Assembly (NCBI GenBank): GCA_049965615.1
Contig: JBMFWD010000004.1
Location: 1-64,000 of the forward strand
Length of the DNA: 64,000 bases
Reading direction: 5' to 3'
DNA from: Acidobacterium sp049965615
GTDB lineage: Bacteria > Acidobacteriota > Terriglobia > Terriglobales > Acidobacteriaceae
Part shown: in pieces, positions 43,633 through 52,462 of the stretch
Position numbering within the stretch: the stretch's first letter is position 1
Layout of the letters: each line of letters opens with the position of its first letter
Program-made: the position numbers and the translations under genes
Notes under the pieces: model-generated
Told to the model about the DNA's origin: nothing
Databases searched by the model: none
What the model saw: only the letters and a program-made list of their open reading frames with translations

Positions 43633-44736
43633 TTAGCTCCGCCAGCGCAGAGTGACCGGTCCATCCAGCGGATGCCGCCTCGCCACTCCCGTCTTTCCCG
43701 CCTCCAGCCGCGCCTGCTTCAGCGCAAAATACCACTTCGCAGGCTTGTCCGCGTCGTCAATCAGCATCAGCGTCGGATCATACCTCAACCCCTCCGCCTG
43801 CTCGATCATCGTCACCTGGTCCTGCTCCACAAATCGCTTGCCAAAAAACTTCGCAATCGGCAGTACCAGCGGCACCCGGTAAAACACGTTCCACGCCGCC
43901 GCCACGTCAATCCGGCACGCATTCGCTGTCGTGGGAGTCACCGTAGTCAGGCTTGCAAACCACTTGTCCCCGCATCGAATCGTCTCGTACCGCCGGTTCG
44001 GCAGCACAAAATCAATCGTCGTCGTCACCGGCTCGCCGTACACCCCCAGCAGCTTGTAAGGCGCGCTGTTGCCAGAGGGAACATGCGCCGTCATCCGGAA
44101 CCCCTCCGGTATCGGCTCAAAATGCTTTTCCTTTTCGTGGATGCTCTTCCGGCTCCGCCACCACCACGACTGGTGCACAAACGGCCCGTGCGCCGGGTCC
44201 ATCAGCCCGATAATCCCGTGGTCCACATTGCACGGCAGCTCCGCCGTCAAATGCGCACTGCGGTAGCGCTCCCCAAACTTCGGTACCTCCGGCACCGCCG
44301 GCAATGCCGCCCGGTCCGCCACCCGCCCGCTTCCTGGCTCCGGGAAATACACCCACGCGTACCCATCCCGCTCCTCGCAGGGAAACGCAGTCGCAAACAC
44401 CTTCGTGCAATCCAATGAGTCATGCTGCGTCAGCGATGGAATCTCCATGCACTGCCCGCTCACCGGCTCAAACGACCACCCATGGTACTTGCAGGTCACG
44501 TCCTTGCCGTCAAACCACCCGCATGACAGGGGAATCCCCCGATGCGGGCATGCATCCCGCATCGCAAACACCTTGCCGTCCGACCGCCGTCCCAGCACCA
44601 GCGGAACGCCCATGATGGTCTGCTTCACCATCTGCCGGTCGCTCAGTCCCTCGCTGCGCACCACCGGATACCAGTCATTGAACAGCAGTGCCGTCGCCGG
44701 CCCCTTCGCTTCTGGAACCTGAATTCTCTTCGTCAT
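43633..44736 (-). CDS. Rieske-type ring-hydroxylating oxygenase
   Basis: The 367-residue oxygenase component has an N-terminal Rieske domain with Cys63-Pro-His65 and Cys82-Lys-Tyr-His85 as 2Fe-2S ligands (DACPHRGIPLSCGW, VTCKYHGWSFEP). The C-terminal catalytic domain carries NVDHGIIGLMDPAHGPFVH, giving the mononuclear iron ligands, followed by a helix-grip fold. The organisation is of the PAO/CAO-like or terminal oxygenase group. Substrate is unknown, and no reductase or ferredoxin gene is adjacent. It reads against its neighbours and is probably transcribed alone. Confidence 0.9.
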   Translation of the reverse strand: MTKRIQVPEAKGPATALLFNDWYPVVRSEGLSDRQMVKQTIMGVPLVLGRRSDGKVFAMRDACPHRGIPLSCGWFDGKDVTCKYHGWSFEPVSGQCMEIPSLTQHDSLDCTKVFATAFPCEERDGYAWVYFPEPGSGRVADRAALPAVPEVPKFGERYRSAHLTAELPCNVDHGIIGLMDPAHGPFVHQSWWWRSRKSIHEKEKHFEPIPEGFRMTAHVPSGNSAPYKLLGVYGEPVTTTIDFVLPNRRYETIRCGDKWFASLTTVTPTTANACRIDVAAAWNVFYRVPLVLPIAKFFGKRFVEQDQVTMIEQAEGLRYDPTLMLIDDADKPAKWYFALKQARLEAGKTGVARRHPLDGPVTLRWRS

Positions 44737-44934
44737 CGCTTCCTATTCCTGCCGGTTATCTTAAACGTGCTCCGCACTTTCACGCCGTGATCTCCCCTTC
44801 CGCACCACGGTACGCGCATGGCATTTCCTCCTTTCATTCCGTCACCGCCCCCACGTCTCGCCTTAACCCGCCGCACCGCCCGATGTGGCATCCTAAAAGC
44901 AGGAAATCCGCACACCTCTCAGGGGAGGAAACTC

Positions 44935-45438
44935 ATGCAACGCATTCCATTTGCGGCTCTTGCTGTCCTTGCAATCGCTCTTTGCGCCTCGACGGCCATC
45001 GCGCAGTCCCAGATGAGCGACTTCTACACCGCGGAAGTCCACAAGGTCATCTACCCATCTCCCTCAGTCGCCCACCCTGAAATCCGGCGCGCTATCGCCA
45101 CCGCTACCCGCCAGCACAAAAACATCCTCCTCGACTTCGGCGGCAACTGGTGCGGCGACTGCAAGGTCCTCGACTACTACTTCAACGAGTACCCCAACGC
45201 CGGCCTGCTGGCCCACAACTTCATCCTCGTCGACATCAACATCGGCCAGTACAACGCCAATCTCGACCTCGCCAGAAAGTACGGCATCCCCATCCACAAA
45301 GGAGTTCCTGCCCTCGCCGTTCTCAACTCCCACGGCCGTCTCCTTTACAGCCAGACCGGCGGCCAGTTTGAGAAAATGAGCCGCGTCAGCCCCGCCTCCG
45401 TCACCGCCTTCCTCAACAAGTGGAAACCCTCCCGGTAA
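44935..45438 (+). CDS. Exported thioredoxin-fold protein
   Basis: The ATG at 44935 follows GGGGAGG and gives a signal peptide (residues 1-23, ending STAIAQ). The 167-residue protein has a thioredoxin-like domain with Trp72-Cys73-Gly-Asp-Cys76 (LLDFGGNWCGDCKVLDYYF), a C-x2-C motif like those of thiol-disulfide proteins of the thioredoxin_7/DUF255-like type, and the cis-proline segment KGVPALAVLN. A periplasmic disulfide reductase or chaperone role is likely. It is followed 18 bp later by the YihY/BrkB gene in the same direction, suggesting co-transcription. Confidence 0.88.
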   Translation: MQRIPFAALAVLAIALCASTAIAQSQMSDFYTAEVHKVIYPSPSVAHPEIRRAIATATRQHKNILLDFGGNWCGDCKVLDYYFNEYPNAGLLAHNFILVDINIGQYNANLDLARKYGIPIHKGVPALAVLNSHGRLLYSQTGGQFEKMSRVSPASVTAFLNKWKPSR

Positions 45439-45455
45439 CGCCACTGCAGCCAGCC

Positions 45456-46466
45456 ATGAAAAAGCTTCGGCGCATCTTCCATCGTTTCAGTAATGACCTC
45501 CACAAGGCCGGCACCAACGCCTTCCGCCACAGCGCCTTCCAAAACGCCAAGGCTGCCGCCTATTCCGGCATCCTCAGCCTCTTCCCCACTCTCCTCGCCT
45601 TCACCACTGTCCTCGCCCTCGCGCCCGAAGGGTCCAGCTTCCTCGGCGAACTCCGCTACGGCTTCAGCCAGATCCTCCCCTCAGACACCATGCTTCTCGT
45701 CCAGGCCTACTTCAACCCCGGCCACGGACGATCCCTCCATCTCGTCATCATCGCCTGCACCATATCCTTCTTCGCCGCCATGGGCCTCATGCTCGCCCTC
45801 ATGGAAGGCCTCCGCCGCGCCGACCGCCTGCCCCGCAGCGCCTGGGGCTTCTGGAAGCAGCGCCTCGTCGCCGTCCTCCTCATTCCCGGCATGCTCATCC
45901 CCATGTTCTTCGCCACGGCCCTCATCACCTTTGGCCACGTCATCGAGCAATGGATGATCCTCGATGCAGGACACTCCCTCCGCCTCTATGTGCTCCTCTT
46001 CTGGCGCGCCATCCGCTGGACCATCGCCCTGTTCACCAGCGTCCTCGTCCTCGCCACCGTCTATCACTTCGGCATCCCACGCCGCCGCCACTGGAGACAC
46101 GCCCTCCCCGGCGCATTTCTCTCCACTGCCACTTGGTTCGTCGCGACCCTCCTCTTCGGCTGGTACGTCACCCGTTTTTCCCACTATCAAATCGTCTACG
46201 GCTCCCTGGGCGCAGGAATGGCCACACTCGTCTGGCTCTACATCGTCTCGCTCAGCATCCTGTACGGCGCTGAATTCAACGCCCAGGTCTACCGCCTCGA
46301 CCGACCCGAACCCGCCGAGGCAGACACCCTTCCGCACACCCCGCACCCGCCTCGACACAGCACAAAACGCCACTCCAAACCGCGCAACACCGCAACCCCG
46401 CCAAAAGTTCCCACCGCAAATGCGCCTCACTCCCACGATGAGCACCCCGCGCTTCCGCTAAAATAA
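45456..46466 (+). CDS. YihY/BrkB-family inner-membrane protein
   Basis: The ATG at 45456 gives a 336-residue protein with six predicted membrane helices. The start AFQNAKAAAYSGILSLFPTL, the G-R-S-L-H-L-V-I-I loop and WFVATLLFGWYVTRF ... YGSLGAGMATLVWLYI are standard for the YihY (formerly ribonuclease BN) family. The C-terminal approximately 45 residues are hydrophilic, rich in Pro, His and Arg, and vary within the family. Function is unknown. The gene follows the thioredoxin-like gene closely and ends 50 bp before pyk. Confidence 0.88.
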   Translation: MKKLRRIFHRFSNDLHKAGTNAFRHSAFQNAKAAAYSGILSLFPTLLAFTTVLALAPEGSSFLGELRYGFSQILPSDTMLLVQAYFNPGHGRSLHLVIIACTISFFAAMGLMLALMEGLRRADRLPRSAWGFWKQRLVAVLLIPGMLIPMFFATALITFGHVIEQWMILDAGHSLRLYVLLFWRAIRWTIALFTSVLVLATVYHFGIPRRRHWRHALPGAFLSTATWFVATLLFGWYVTRFSHYQIVYGSLGAGMATLVWLYIVSLSILYGAEFNAQVYRLDRPEPAEADTLPHTPHPPRHSTKRHSKPRNTATPPKVPTANAPHSHDEHPALPLK

Positions 46467-46515
46467 TCTCGTTGGTGTCGCACCACAAAGACACCGTTCA
46501 ATATTTGGGGGATGG

Positions 46516-48036
46516 ATGAATTTCTCGTATGCCGGCTCTGATTCGACTCACTCGCAGCGCCGAGCCAAGATCGTTGCAACACTAGGACCCGCTTGCTCGC
46601 ACGCAGATATCTTCCGCGAACTCGTTCGCGCCGGACTCGATGTCGCCCGCCTCAACTTCTCGCACGGCACGCACCCTGAGAAGCTCAAGCTCATCGAGAT
46701 GGTCCGCGCCGTCTCCAAAGCAGAAGGAAAGCACGTCTGCATCCTTGCTGACCTCCAGGGTCCCAAGATCCGCACCGGCCGTCTTCAGAACCGCATTCCG
46801 GTTCAGCTCAAGGCCGGCCAGACCCTCACCATCACGCCCCGTGACATCGCCGGTACCGCCACCGTCATCTCCACCACCTTCACCACGCTCGCTGAAAACC
46901 TCAACGCCGGCGACCGCATCCTGCTCTCCGACGGACTCATCGAACTCCGCGTCAACGCCATCCACGGCGAAGATGTCGAGTGCGCAGTACTCAATGGAGG
47001 AACCCTCGGCGAACACAAGGGCATTAACCTGCCCGGCATCCCCGTCAAGGTCCCCTCGCTCACCGAGAAAGACCAAGTCGATCTCGAATTCGCCCTCAAG
47101 AACGACGTGGACGCCATCGCCCTGTCCTTTGTTCGCACCGCCGAAGACGTAAAGCTGGTCAAGGACCGCATCGCCGCCTCCGGAACCGGCGCATGGCTCA
47201 TCGCCAAGCTCGAAAAACCCCAGGCCATCGACAACCTCGACTCCATCCTCGAAGTTGCAGACGGCATCATGGTCGCCCGCGGCGACCTCGGCGTCGAAGT
47301 CCCGCCCGAGCGTGTCCCGGCCATCCAGAAACACATGATCCGCCGCGCCGCTGCCTATCGCAAGCCGGTCATCACCGCCACACAGATGCTGGAGTCCATG
47401 ATCGAGAATCCGCGGCCCACCCGCGCCGAGGCCAGCGACGTCGCCAACGCCGTTTACGACGGCACAGACGCTGTCATGCTCTCCGCCGAAACCGCTGCCG
47501 GCAAATACCCCGTCGAAGCCGTCCGCATGATGTCCCGCATCGTGTCCGAAACCGAAAGCAACATTCATACCGGCAAACTTGAGACCCGGCCCGATCACCT
47601 CAAGCTCTCCATCCCGGAAACCATCTGCGAATCCATGGCGCACGCCGCCGACGACCTCGACATCACGGCCATCGCCGTGTTCACCGAAACCGGCACCACC
47701 GCGCGCCAGATCTCCAAATATCGGCCCAAGCCGCCCATCTATGCGCTCTCCAGCATCGAGTCAGTCATCAATCGCCTCGGGCTCCTCTGGGGTGTCACGC
47801 CGATTCTTTGTACCAAGGCAACTACCGCGGAAGAAATGGTCGACCTCGCAGAGCGCCTTATCCTCGAAGGCGGCTACGCCAAACGTCACGACATCCTTGG
47901 CATCGTCGCCGGAACCCGCACCCTCAGCGGCTCCACAAACTTCCTCCGTCTCCACGTCATTGGCGACCGCGCGCCCGCCCAGCAGGCCGCACAGGCCGCC
48001 GAGCAGCAGCCGGAAACCGCTTCCACCAAGGCCTGA
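46516..48036 (+). CDS. pyk: Pyruvate kinase
   Basis: This glycolytic enzyme forms pyruvate and ATP from PEP and ADP. The 506-residue protein begins AKIVATLGPAC (about residues 18-28) with LNFSHGTHPEK, LADLQGPKIRTGR and the B domain. It continues with DQVDLEFAL, SFVRTAEDV and IAKLEKPQAIDNL containing the catalytic lysine, then MVARGDLGVEVP and the signature ITATQMLESMIENPRPTRAE. The C-terminal allosteric domain is complete and has a short Q/A-rich extension. A strong GGGGGATGG lies ahead of the ATG. Downstream is mutL after 82 bp. Confidence 0.96.
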   Translation: MNFSYAGSDSTHSQRRAKIVATLGPACSHADIFRELVRAGLDVARLNFSHGTHPEKLKLIEMVRAVSKAEGKHVCILADLQGPKIRTGRLQNRIPVQLKAGQTLTITPRDIAGTATVISTTFTTLAENLNAGDRILLSDGLIELRVNAIHGEDVECAVLNGGTLGEHKGINLPGIPVKVPSLTEKDQVDLEFALKNDVDAIALSFVRTAEDVKLVKDRIAASGTGAWLIAKLEKPQAIDNLDSILEVADGIMVARGDLGVEVPPERVPAIQKHMIRRAAAYRKPVITATQMLESMIENPRPTRAEASDVANAVYDGTDAVMLSAETAAGKYPVEAVRMMSRIVSETESNIHTGKLETRPDHLKLSIPETICESMAHAADDLDITAIAVFTETGTTARQISKYRPKPPIYALSSIESVINRLGLLWGVTPILCTKATTAEEMVDLAERLILEGGYAKRHDILGIVAGTRTLSGSTNFLRLHVIGDRAPAQQAAQAAEQQPETASTKA

Positions 48037-48046
48037 TCACTTCCCA

Positions 48047-48070
48047 CACAGGTCCTGCCACGGGCCTGTG
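48047..48070 (+). terminator. Hairpin between pyk and mutL
   Basis: CACAGGTCC and GGGCCTGTG form a 9-bp stem with one T-G wobble and a TGCCAC loop, 11 bp after the pyk stop. A T-tract is missing, so this is a weak candidate for termination or mRNA 3'-end protection. Confidence 0.4.
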
Positions 48071-48118
48071 CGGGGAAAACTCCCGCCCCAATCTTCTCTC
48101 CTCTTGTAGTCTCTTCCC

Positions 48119-50131
48119 ATGGGTCGTATCCGAGTTCTATCCGATCATGTGGCCAACCAGATCGCCGCGGGCGAGGTCGTCGACCGTCCCGCCTCCGTCG
48201 TCAAGGAACTCCTCGAAAACGCCCTCGACGCGGAAGCCACCCGCATCCGCGTGGAAGTCGAAGGCGGAGGCCGCAAGCTCATCCGCGTCACCGACAACGG
48301 CCTCGGCATGATCCGCGATGACGCAATGCTCGCCTTCGAGCGTCACGCCACCTCCAAAATCCGCTCCAGTGACGACCTGCTCTCCATCGCCACCCTCGGC
48401 TTCCGCGGCGAGGCCCTGCCTTCTATCGCCTCTATCTCGCGTCTGGAAATGATCACCCGCCCGCATGGCGAACCCTCCGGCACCCTAATCGAAATCACCG
48501 GCGGCAAAATACAGCGCGTCGAAGATGCCGGAGCTCCCGAAGGCACCACATTCACCATCCGCGATATCTTCTTCAACACGCCCGCCCGTCGCAAATTCCT
48601 CCGGGCTGAAAGTACAGAGCTGTCCCACGTCTCCGCCCTCGTCACCCACTACGCCCTGGCCCACCCGGACAAGCACTTCGAACTCCACTCCGGCACTCAC
48701 ACCCTCCTGCTCGCACCTCCGGTCAAGAGCCCTCAGGACCGCGTCTTTCAGCTCTTCGGCGCCGATACTCTCTCTCAACTTCTCGAGGTCGCAGCCGAGC
48801 GTCCCTTCGACCGCGCCGGCCTGCCCGAGCCACCTCCCTGGCGTCGCGACAAGGACTACCAGCCCCCAGATCCCGGACTCCTCCGCGTGCGCGGCTTTGT
48901 CTCCAAGCCCGCCCTGCAAAAGCTCAACCGCAACTCCATCTACGTCTTCGTCAACAATCGCCTCATCCGCGACCGCCTCGTACTGCACGCCATCACGGAG
49001 GCCTATCGCAACATCATTCCGCCCACTTCCTATCCCGTCGCGCTCCTCTTCCTCGAAATGCCGCCTCACGAGGTCGATGTCAACGTCCACCCCGCAAAAA
49101 CCGAGGTCCGCTTCCGCCAGAACACCTTCATTCACGACTTCGTACGCGACGTAGTCCGCAACTCCCTCATGAAGGCCCGCCCCACCGCCGACTTCCTCAC
49201 CGCGCTTCATGGCTCACAGCCCAACTCCTCCGTCCTGCCCACCAGCGAGCCCATGCAGGACTCCGAATACCCCCTCAAAGACTCCGAACCCATCCCCGCC
49301 AACCCGGAGGTCGACACCTTCACCCTCACCCAGCCCATCCCCCAGCCTTCCGCGCAGCCGCTGCCCTTCGCCCTAGCGGAAAATCTCCGCGCCGCCTTCA
49401 CCCCCGCCGAAGCAGCAACAGAAACCACTCCCGCAACTCCGCTCCCCGCCGTCGGAGCAGCGGCTATCGTTCCCGGTGGAAGCTGTGGCAGTCACGACCA
49501 AGCGGAAGCCCCCATCCCACCCCCCGGCGGTTCCGAGGCCACGCTCGCTTCACTCGCCTCACTCAAGCCCCTCGGCCAGCTCCGAGAATCCTTCATCCTC
49601 GCTGTTAACGACGAAGGTTTCTGGATCATCGACCAGCACGTCGCCCACGAGCGCGTCCTCTTTGAGAAAATCCTTCGCGAGCGCGAGGTCGAGCGCGTTC
49701 ACCGCCAGCGCCTCCTCATGCCCATGCTCATCCATCTGCTCCCCGGGCAGATGGTCCGCTTCGCGGAAATCGCCGCCGAACTCGACCGCAACGGCTTCGA
49801 AGCAGAACCCTTCGGCCCCCAGACCATTGCCGTCAAAGCCGCTCCAGTCGGACTCGAAGGCGCCCGCCTCGAACGCATGCTCATGGAAGTCCTCGAACAG
49901 GCCGGAGCCGCTACCCAGTCGGAAAATCTCGAGACCATGCGCACCCGCATCGCGGCCTCCATCGCCTGTCACTCCGCCATCAAAATCAACTTTCCCCTCG
50001 ACATGCAGCGCATGGAATGGCTCCTCGCCGAACTCGCCCGCACCGCACACCCCACCAGTTGCCCCCACGGACGCCCAATTGCTTTACGATATACATGGAA
50101 GGACATTCAGCGCGCATTCGAGCGCATCTAG
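48119..50131 (+). CDS. mutL: DNA mismatch repair protein MutL
   Basis: MutL couples mismatch recognition by MutS to strand incision. The 670-residue protein has a GHKL ATPase domain with NQIAAGEVVDRPASVVKELL, ENALDA and TDNGLGM (about residues 11-63) and GFRGEALPSIASIS. A variable Pro/Glu-rich linker (about 360-475) follows, and then the C-terminal dimerisation domain. That domain carries DQHVAHERVLFE, the D-Q-H-x-x-x-E-x4-E metal motif, with Val in place of the usual Ala. The enzyme is therefore probably an endonuclease, as in bacteria without MutH. mutS is not in the window. Confidence 0.96.
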   Translation: MGRIRVLSDHVANQIAAGEVVDRPASVVKELLENALDAEATRIRVEVEGGGRKLIRVTDNGLGMIRDDAMLAFERHATSKIRSSDDLLSIATLGFRGEALPSIASISRLEMITRPHGEPSGTLIEITGGKIQRVEDAGAPEGTTFTIRDIFFNTPARRKFLRAESTELSHVSALVTHYALAHPDKHFELHSGTHTLLLAPPVKSPQDRVFQLFGADTLSQLLEVAAERPFDRAGLPEPPPWRRDKDYQPPDPGLLRVRGFVSKPALQKLNRNSIYVFVNNRLIRDRLVLHAITEAYRNIIPPTSYPVALLFLEMPPHEVDVNVHPAKTEVRFRQNTFIHDFVRDVVRNSLMKARPTADFLTALHGSQPNSSVLPTSEPMQDSEYPLKDSEPIPANPEVDTFTLTQPIPQPSAQPLPFALAENLRAAFTPAEAATETTPATPLPAVGAAAIVPGGSCGSHDQAEAPIPPPGGSEATLASLASLKPLGQLRESFILAVNDEGFWIIDQHVAHERVLFEKILREREVERVHRQRLLMPMLIHLLPGQMVRFAEIAAELDRNGFEAEPFGPQTIAVKAAPVGLEGARLERMLMEVLEQAGAATQSENLETMRTRIAASIACHSAIKINFPLDMQRMEWLLAELARTAHPTSCPHGRPIALRYTWKDIQRAFERI

Positions 50132-50333
50132 CGTCAGTAACAGGAATTCCCATCCGCAGCAGAGCCAGGGACCATGACATTGCTCCATCATCGAGTCGAA
50201 TCGTCATCCTGAGCGAAGCGAAGGATCTGCATTTCACATCTTCAACTTTCAGCCTCGATCCCAAACGAGCGCGGCTAAAGGCTACGGGCTGACAGCTAAA
50301 GCAGTCTGTCCCCTTCCCTGTAAAGGATCTTCT
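50132..50333. repeat. Gap with a diverged dispersed repeat
   Basis: GTCATCCTGAGCGAAGCGAA (50203-50222) followed by GGATCTGCATTTC is a diverged form of the GTCATTCAGAGCGAAGCGAA unit. Nothing else is recognised in the 202 bp. Confidence 0.6.
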
Positions 50334-52388
50334 TTGACATCGCAGCAGCTTATCGAGGCGCGTGCCGCCCTCTGGCACCACAATGCCAACCCCATTCTCA
50401 CCCTGGAAGAAGCCGCATCCTGGGTCGCCACCACCGGTTTTCTTCTCTTTCTCCCGCGCCGCCAGCAGCTGCGAGCTCCCAGCCCAACCTTCGTTGAGGC
50501 CACCATGGGCCGTCTCGAGCACACTCCCGGCCGCGCCGAAATCGAAAACGCTCTCTCGCTCGCCCATCGCCTCTTCGACTCCGGCGAAATCCTCCCGCTC
50601 AACCTCCTCGGCACCCTCAGCGAAGAGCCCGACTTCCTCATCGCGCGCGACCGCCTGCCCTGGCTGCTCTCCCTGCGCGGCGATCGCTCCTGGAAATCGG
50701 CTCCCGGCGGACGCACCTCGCCCCTCAATATCAAGATCTGGAAACTCCTTGACGAGCAGGGCGAACTCACCGCCGCACAAATCCAATCCGGCATCGGCCG
50801 CGAAGTCACAGAAACTTCGGTCCGCCGAGCCCTCATTGACCTCTGGACCGCCCTCCGCGTCTTTCCGCGTTACCACGGCGGCGAGGAAACCACCTGGATA
50901 CTCGCCAAGGATCTCTGTCCAAAGGAATGCACCAAGGGCGTCACCACCGCGCAAAACGCTGCGCTCTCGCTCTTTCTTGCCGACTATCTCCGCTCCGCCA
51001 TCGCCGCCACCGAGGATGAAGTTTCGGCCTTCCTCTCGCCGCTCGCCTCGCGCTCCAAACTGCGCGAAGTCCTTCACGCGCTCACCGCCACCCGCCAGCT
51101 TTCCACCATCCCCCTCGGCCCCAACACCCTCTACTACGTCGCAGGAGAACTCCCCGAGTTCCCCGAAATCGCAGCACCAGAGCCCGCCGAATCCATTGAC
51201 GCAACCGGCGAGCAAACCGAAAGCGCATCAGAACACGCAACTTCTCCCACCGGCGAGCGCATTCGCAAGTACACCCCACGCACCCCATCGCGCGAGTCCT
51301 ACGAGCGCCCCCAGCGCGAAGGCGGATTCCGGCTTCGCGGAGACCGTGACTTCCCGCCCCGCCGCGAAGGCGGATTCAAGCCGCCCTACCGCAAACCCCG
51401 CCACGCCGAGGATTCCGCCTCCGAGGCCCCCGAATCCGAACGCCCCAAGCGCGAATCACGCTCCTATGGGGAAGAACGTCCCCGTCCGCCCTTCCGCAAG
51501 CCCTTCGGCGAACGCAAACCTTACGGCGACCGGAAGCCCTACGGCGACCGACCGGAACGCAGCGGAGAGCGCAAGTCCTTCGGCGAACGCAAGCCTTATG
51601 GCAGAAGCTCCGAAGGCACCGGCGAACGCAAGCCTTACGGCAGAAGCTCCGAAGGCACCGGCGAACGCAAGTCCTACGGCGAGCGCAAGCCTTATGGCGA
51701 CCGCTCAGAACGCAAGCCCTTCGGCCAACGCAAACCCTACGGCAGAAGTTCTGACGGCACCGGCGAGCGCAAGTCCTTTGAGCCTCGCAAGCCTTTCGGC
51801 GAGCGCAAACCGTATACCAGAAGCTCCGAAAGCGGCGAACGCAAGCCCTATGGTGACCGCCCCGAGCGCAAATCCTTTGGCGAACGCAAATCCTACGACG
51901 AACGCAAGCCCTACGGCGACCGCTCAGAGCGCGGGGAGCGCAAGTCCTTTGGAGAACGCAAACCCTACGGCAGAAGCACCGAAGGCGGAGATCGAAAATC
52001 CTACGGAGAACGCAAGCCTTACGGCGACCGCAAACCCTACGGCGACCGTCCCGCCTTCCGCAAGGATCGCGACTCCGAAGACCGGCCCCGCCGCGATGCG
52101 GAATCCTCCGATCGTCCGCCCCGCAAAACCTACGGGAAATCCGGCGGCTTTTCCAGGGCCGGCGCCAAACCCGGCTTCAAATCCAAAACCAAATCAGGCC
52201 CGGGAGGCTTCTCCCAAGGCCCAGCCAAAAAATTCGGCAGCTCCTCCGGACCTAAAAAGTCATACGGCAAGCCCGGCGGAAAACCAGGCTTCAGCAAAGG
52301 CCCAGGAAAAAGCTTCGGTAAGGGACCGGGCAGGGGCTTCAGCAAGGGCCCAAAACGCGGTCCCGGGAAACCCCGCCGCGCTGAGTAA
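50334..52388 (+). CDS. Winged-helix protein with long R/K-Y/F-G-rich repetitive tail
   Basis: The start is TTG at 50334 with AAAGGAT upstream; the protein has 684 residues. The first approximately 290 residues are folded. They include a helical N-terminus, a winged-helix-like segment (KIWKLLDEQGELTAAQIQSG ... TSVRRALIDLWTALRVFPRY, about residues 136-180), and a second helical part ending YYVAGELPEFPEI. From about residue 305 to the end the sequence is low-complexity, with about 19 [K]-[P/S]-[Y/F]-G units set in Glu-Arg-Lys and Asp-Arg spacers. The last 80 residues are Lys/Gly/Pro/Ser-rich. DNA or RNA binding is inferred; a YcaQ/AlkZ relationship is possible but not shown. It sits between mutL and cmk. 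Confidence 0.8.
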   Translation: MTSQQLIEARAALWHHNANPILTLEEAASWVATTGFLLFLPRRQQLRAPSPTFVEATMGRLEHTPGRAEIENALSLAHRLFDSGEILPLNLLGTLSEEPDFLIARDRLPWLLSLRGDRSWKSAPGGRTSPLNIKIWKLLDEQGELTAAQIQSGIGREVTETSVRRALIDLWTALRVFPRYHGGEETTWILAKDLCPKECTKGVTTAQNAALSLFLADYLRSAIAATEDEVSAFLSPLASRSKLREVLHALTATRQLSTIPLGPNTLYYVAGELPEFPEIAAPEPAESIDATGEQTESASEHATSPTGERIRKYTPRTPSRESYERPQREGGFRLRGDRDFPPRREGGFKPPYRKPRHAEDSASEAPESERPKRESRSYGEERPRPPFRKPFGERKPYGDRKPYGDRPERSGERKSFGERKPYGRSSEGTGERKPYGRSSEGTGERKSYGERKPYGDRSERKPFGQRKPYGRSSDGTGERKSFEPRKPFGERKPYTRSSESGERKPYGDRPERKSFGERKSYDERKPYGDRSERGERKSFGERKPYGRSTEGGDRKSYGERKPYGDRKPYGDRPAFRKDRDSEDRPRRDAESSDRPPRKTYGKSGGFSRAGAKPGFKSKTKSGPGGFSQGPAKKFGSSSGPKKSYGKPGGKPGFSKGPGKSFGKGPGRGFSKGPKRGPGKPRRAE
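51594..51671 (+). repeat. 39-bp minisatellite, two near-identical units, within the tail-coding region
   Basis: Positions 51594-51632 and 51633-51671 are almost identical, each encoding a Lys-Pro-Tyr-Gly-Arg-Ser-Ser-Glu-Gly-Thr-Gly-Glu-Arg-type unit. The wider region 51490-52060 contains many further diverged copies in frame. Confidence 0.8.
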
Positions 52389-52401
52389 CCCCATAACTCC
52401 T

Positions 52402-52424
52402 CCGGGCGGCCTGCAGCCGCCCGG
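52402..52424 (+). terminator. Hairpin between the winged-helix gene and cmk
   Basis: CCGGGCGGC-CTGCA-GCCGCCCGG is a perfect 9-bp stem, 14 bp after the stop. No T-tract follows, so termination is uncertain. Confidence 0.5.
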
Positions 52425-52462
52425 CAAACCACTCTCCTGCAGGAAAGGACAGCAACGGATCG

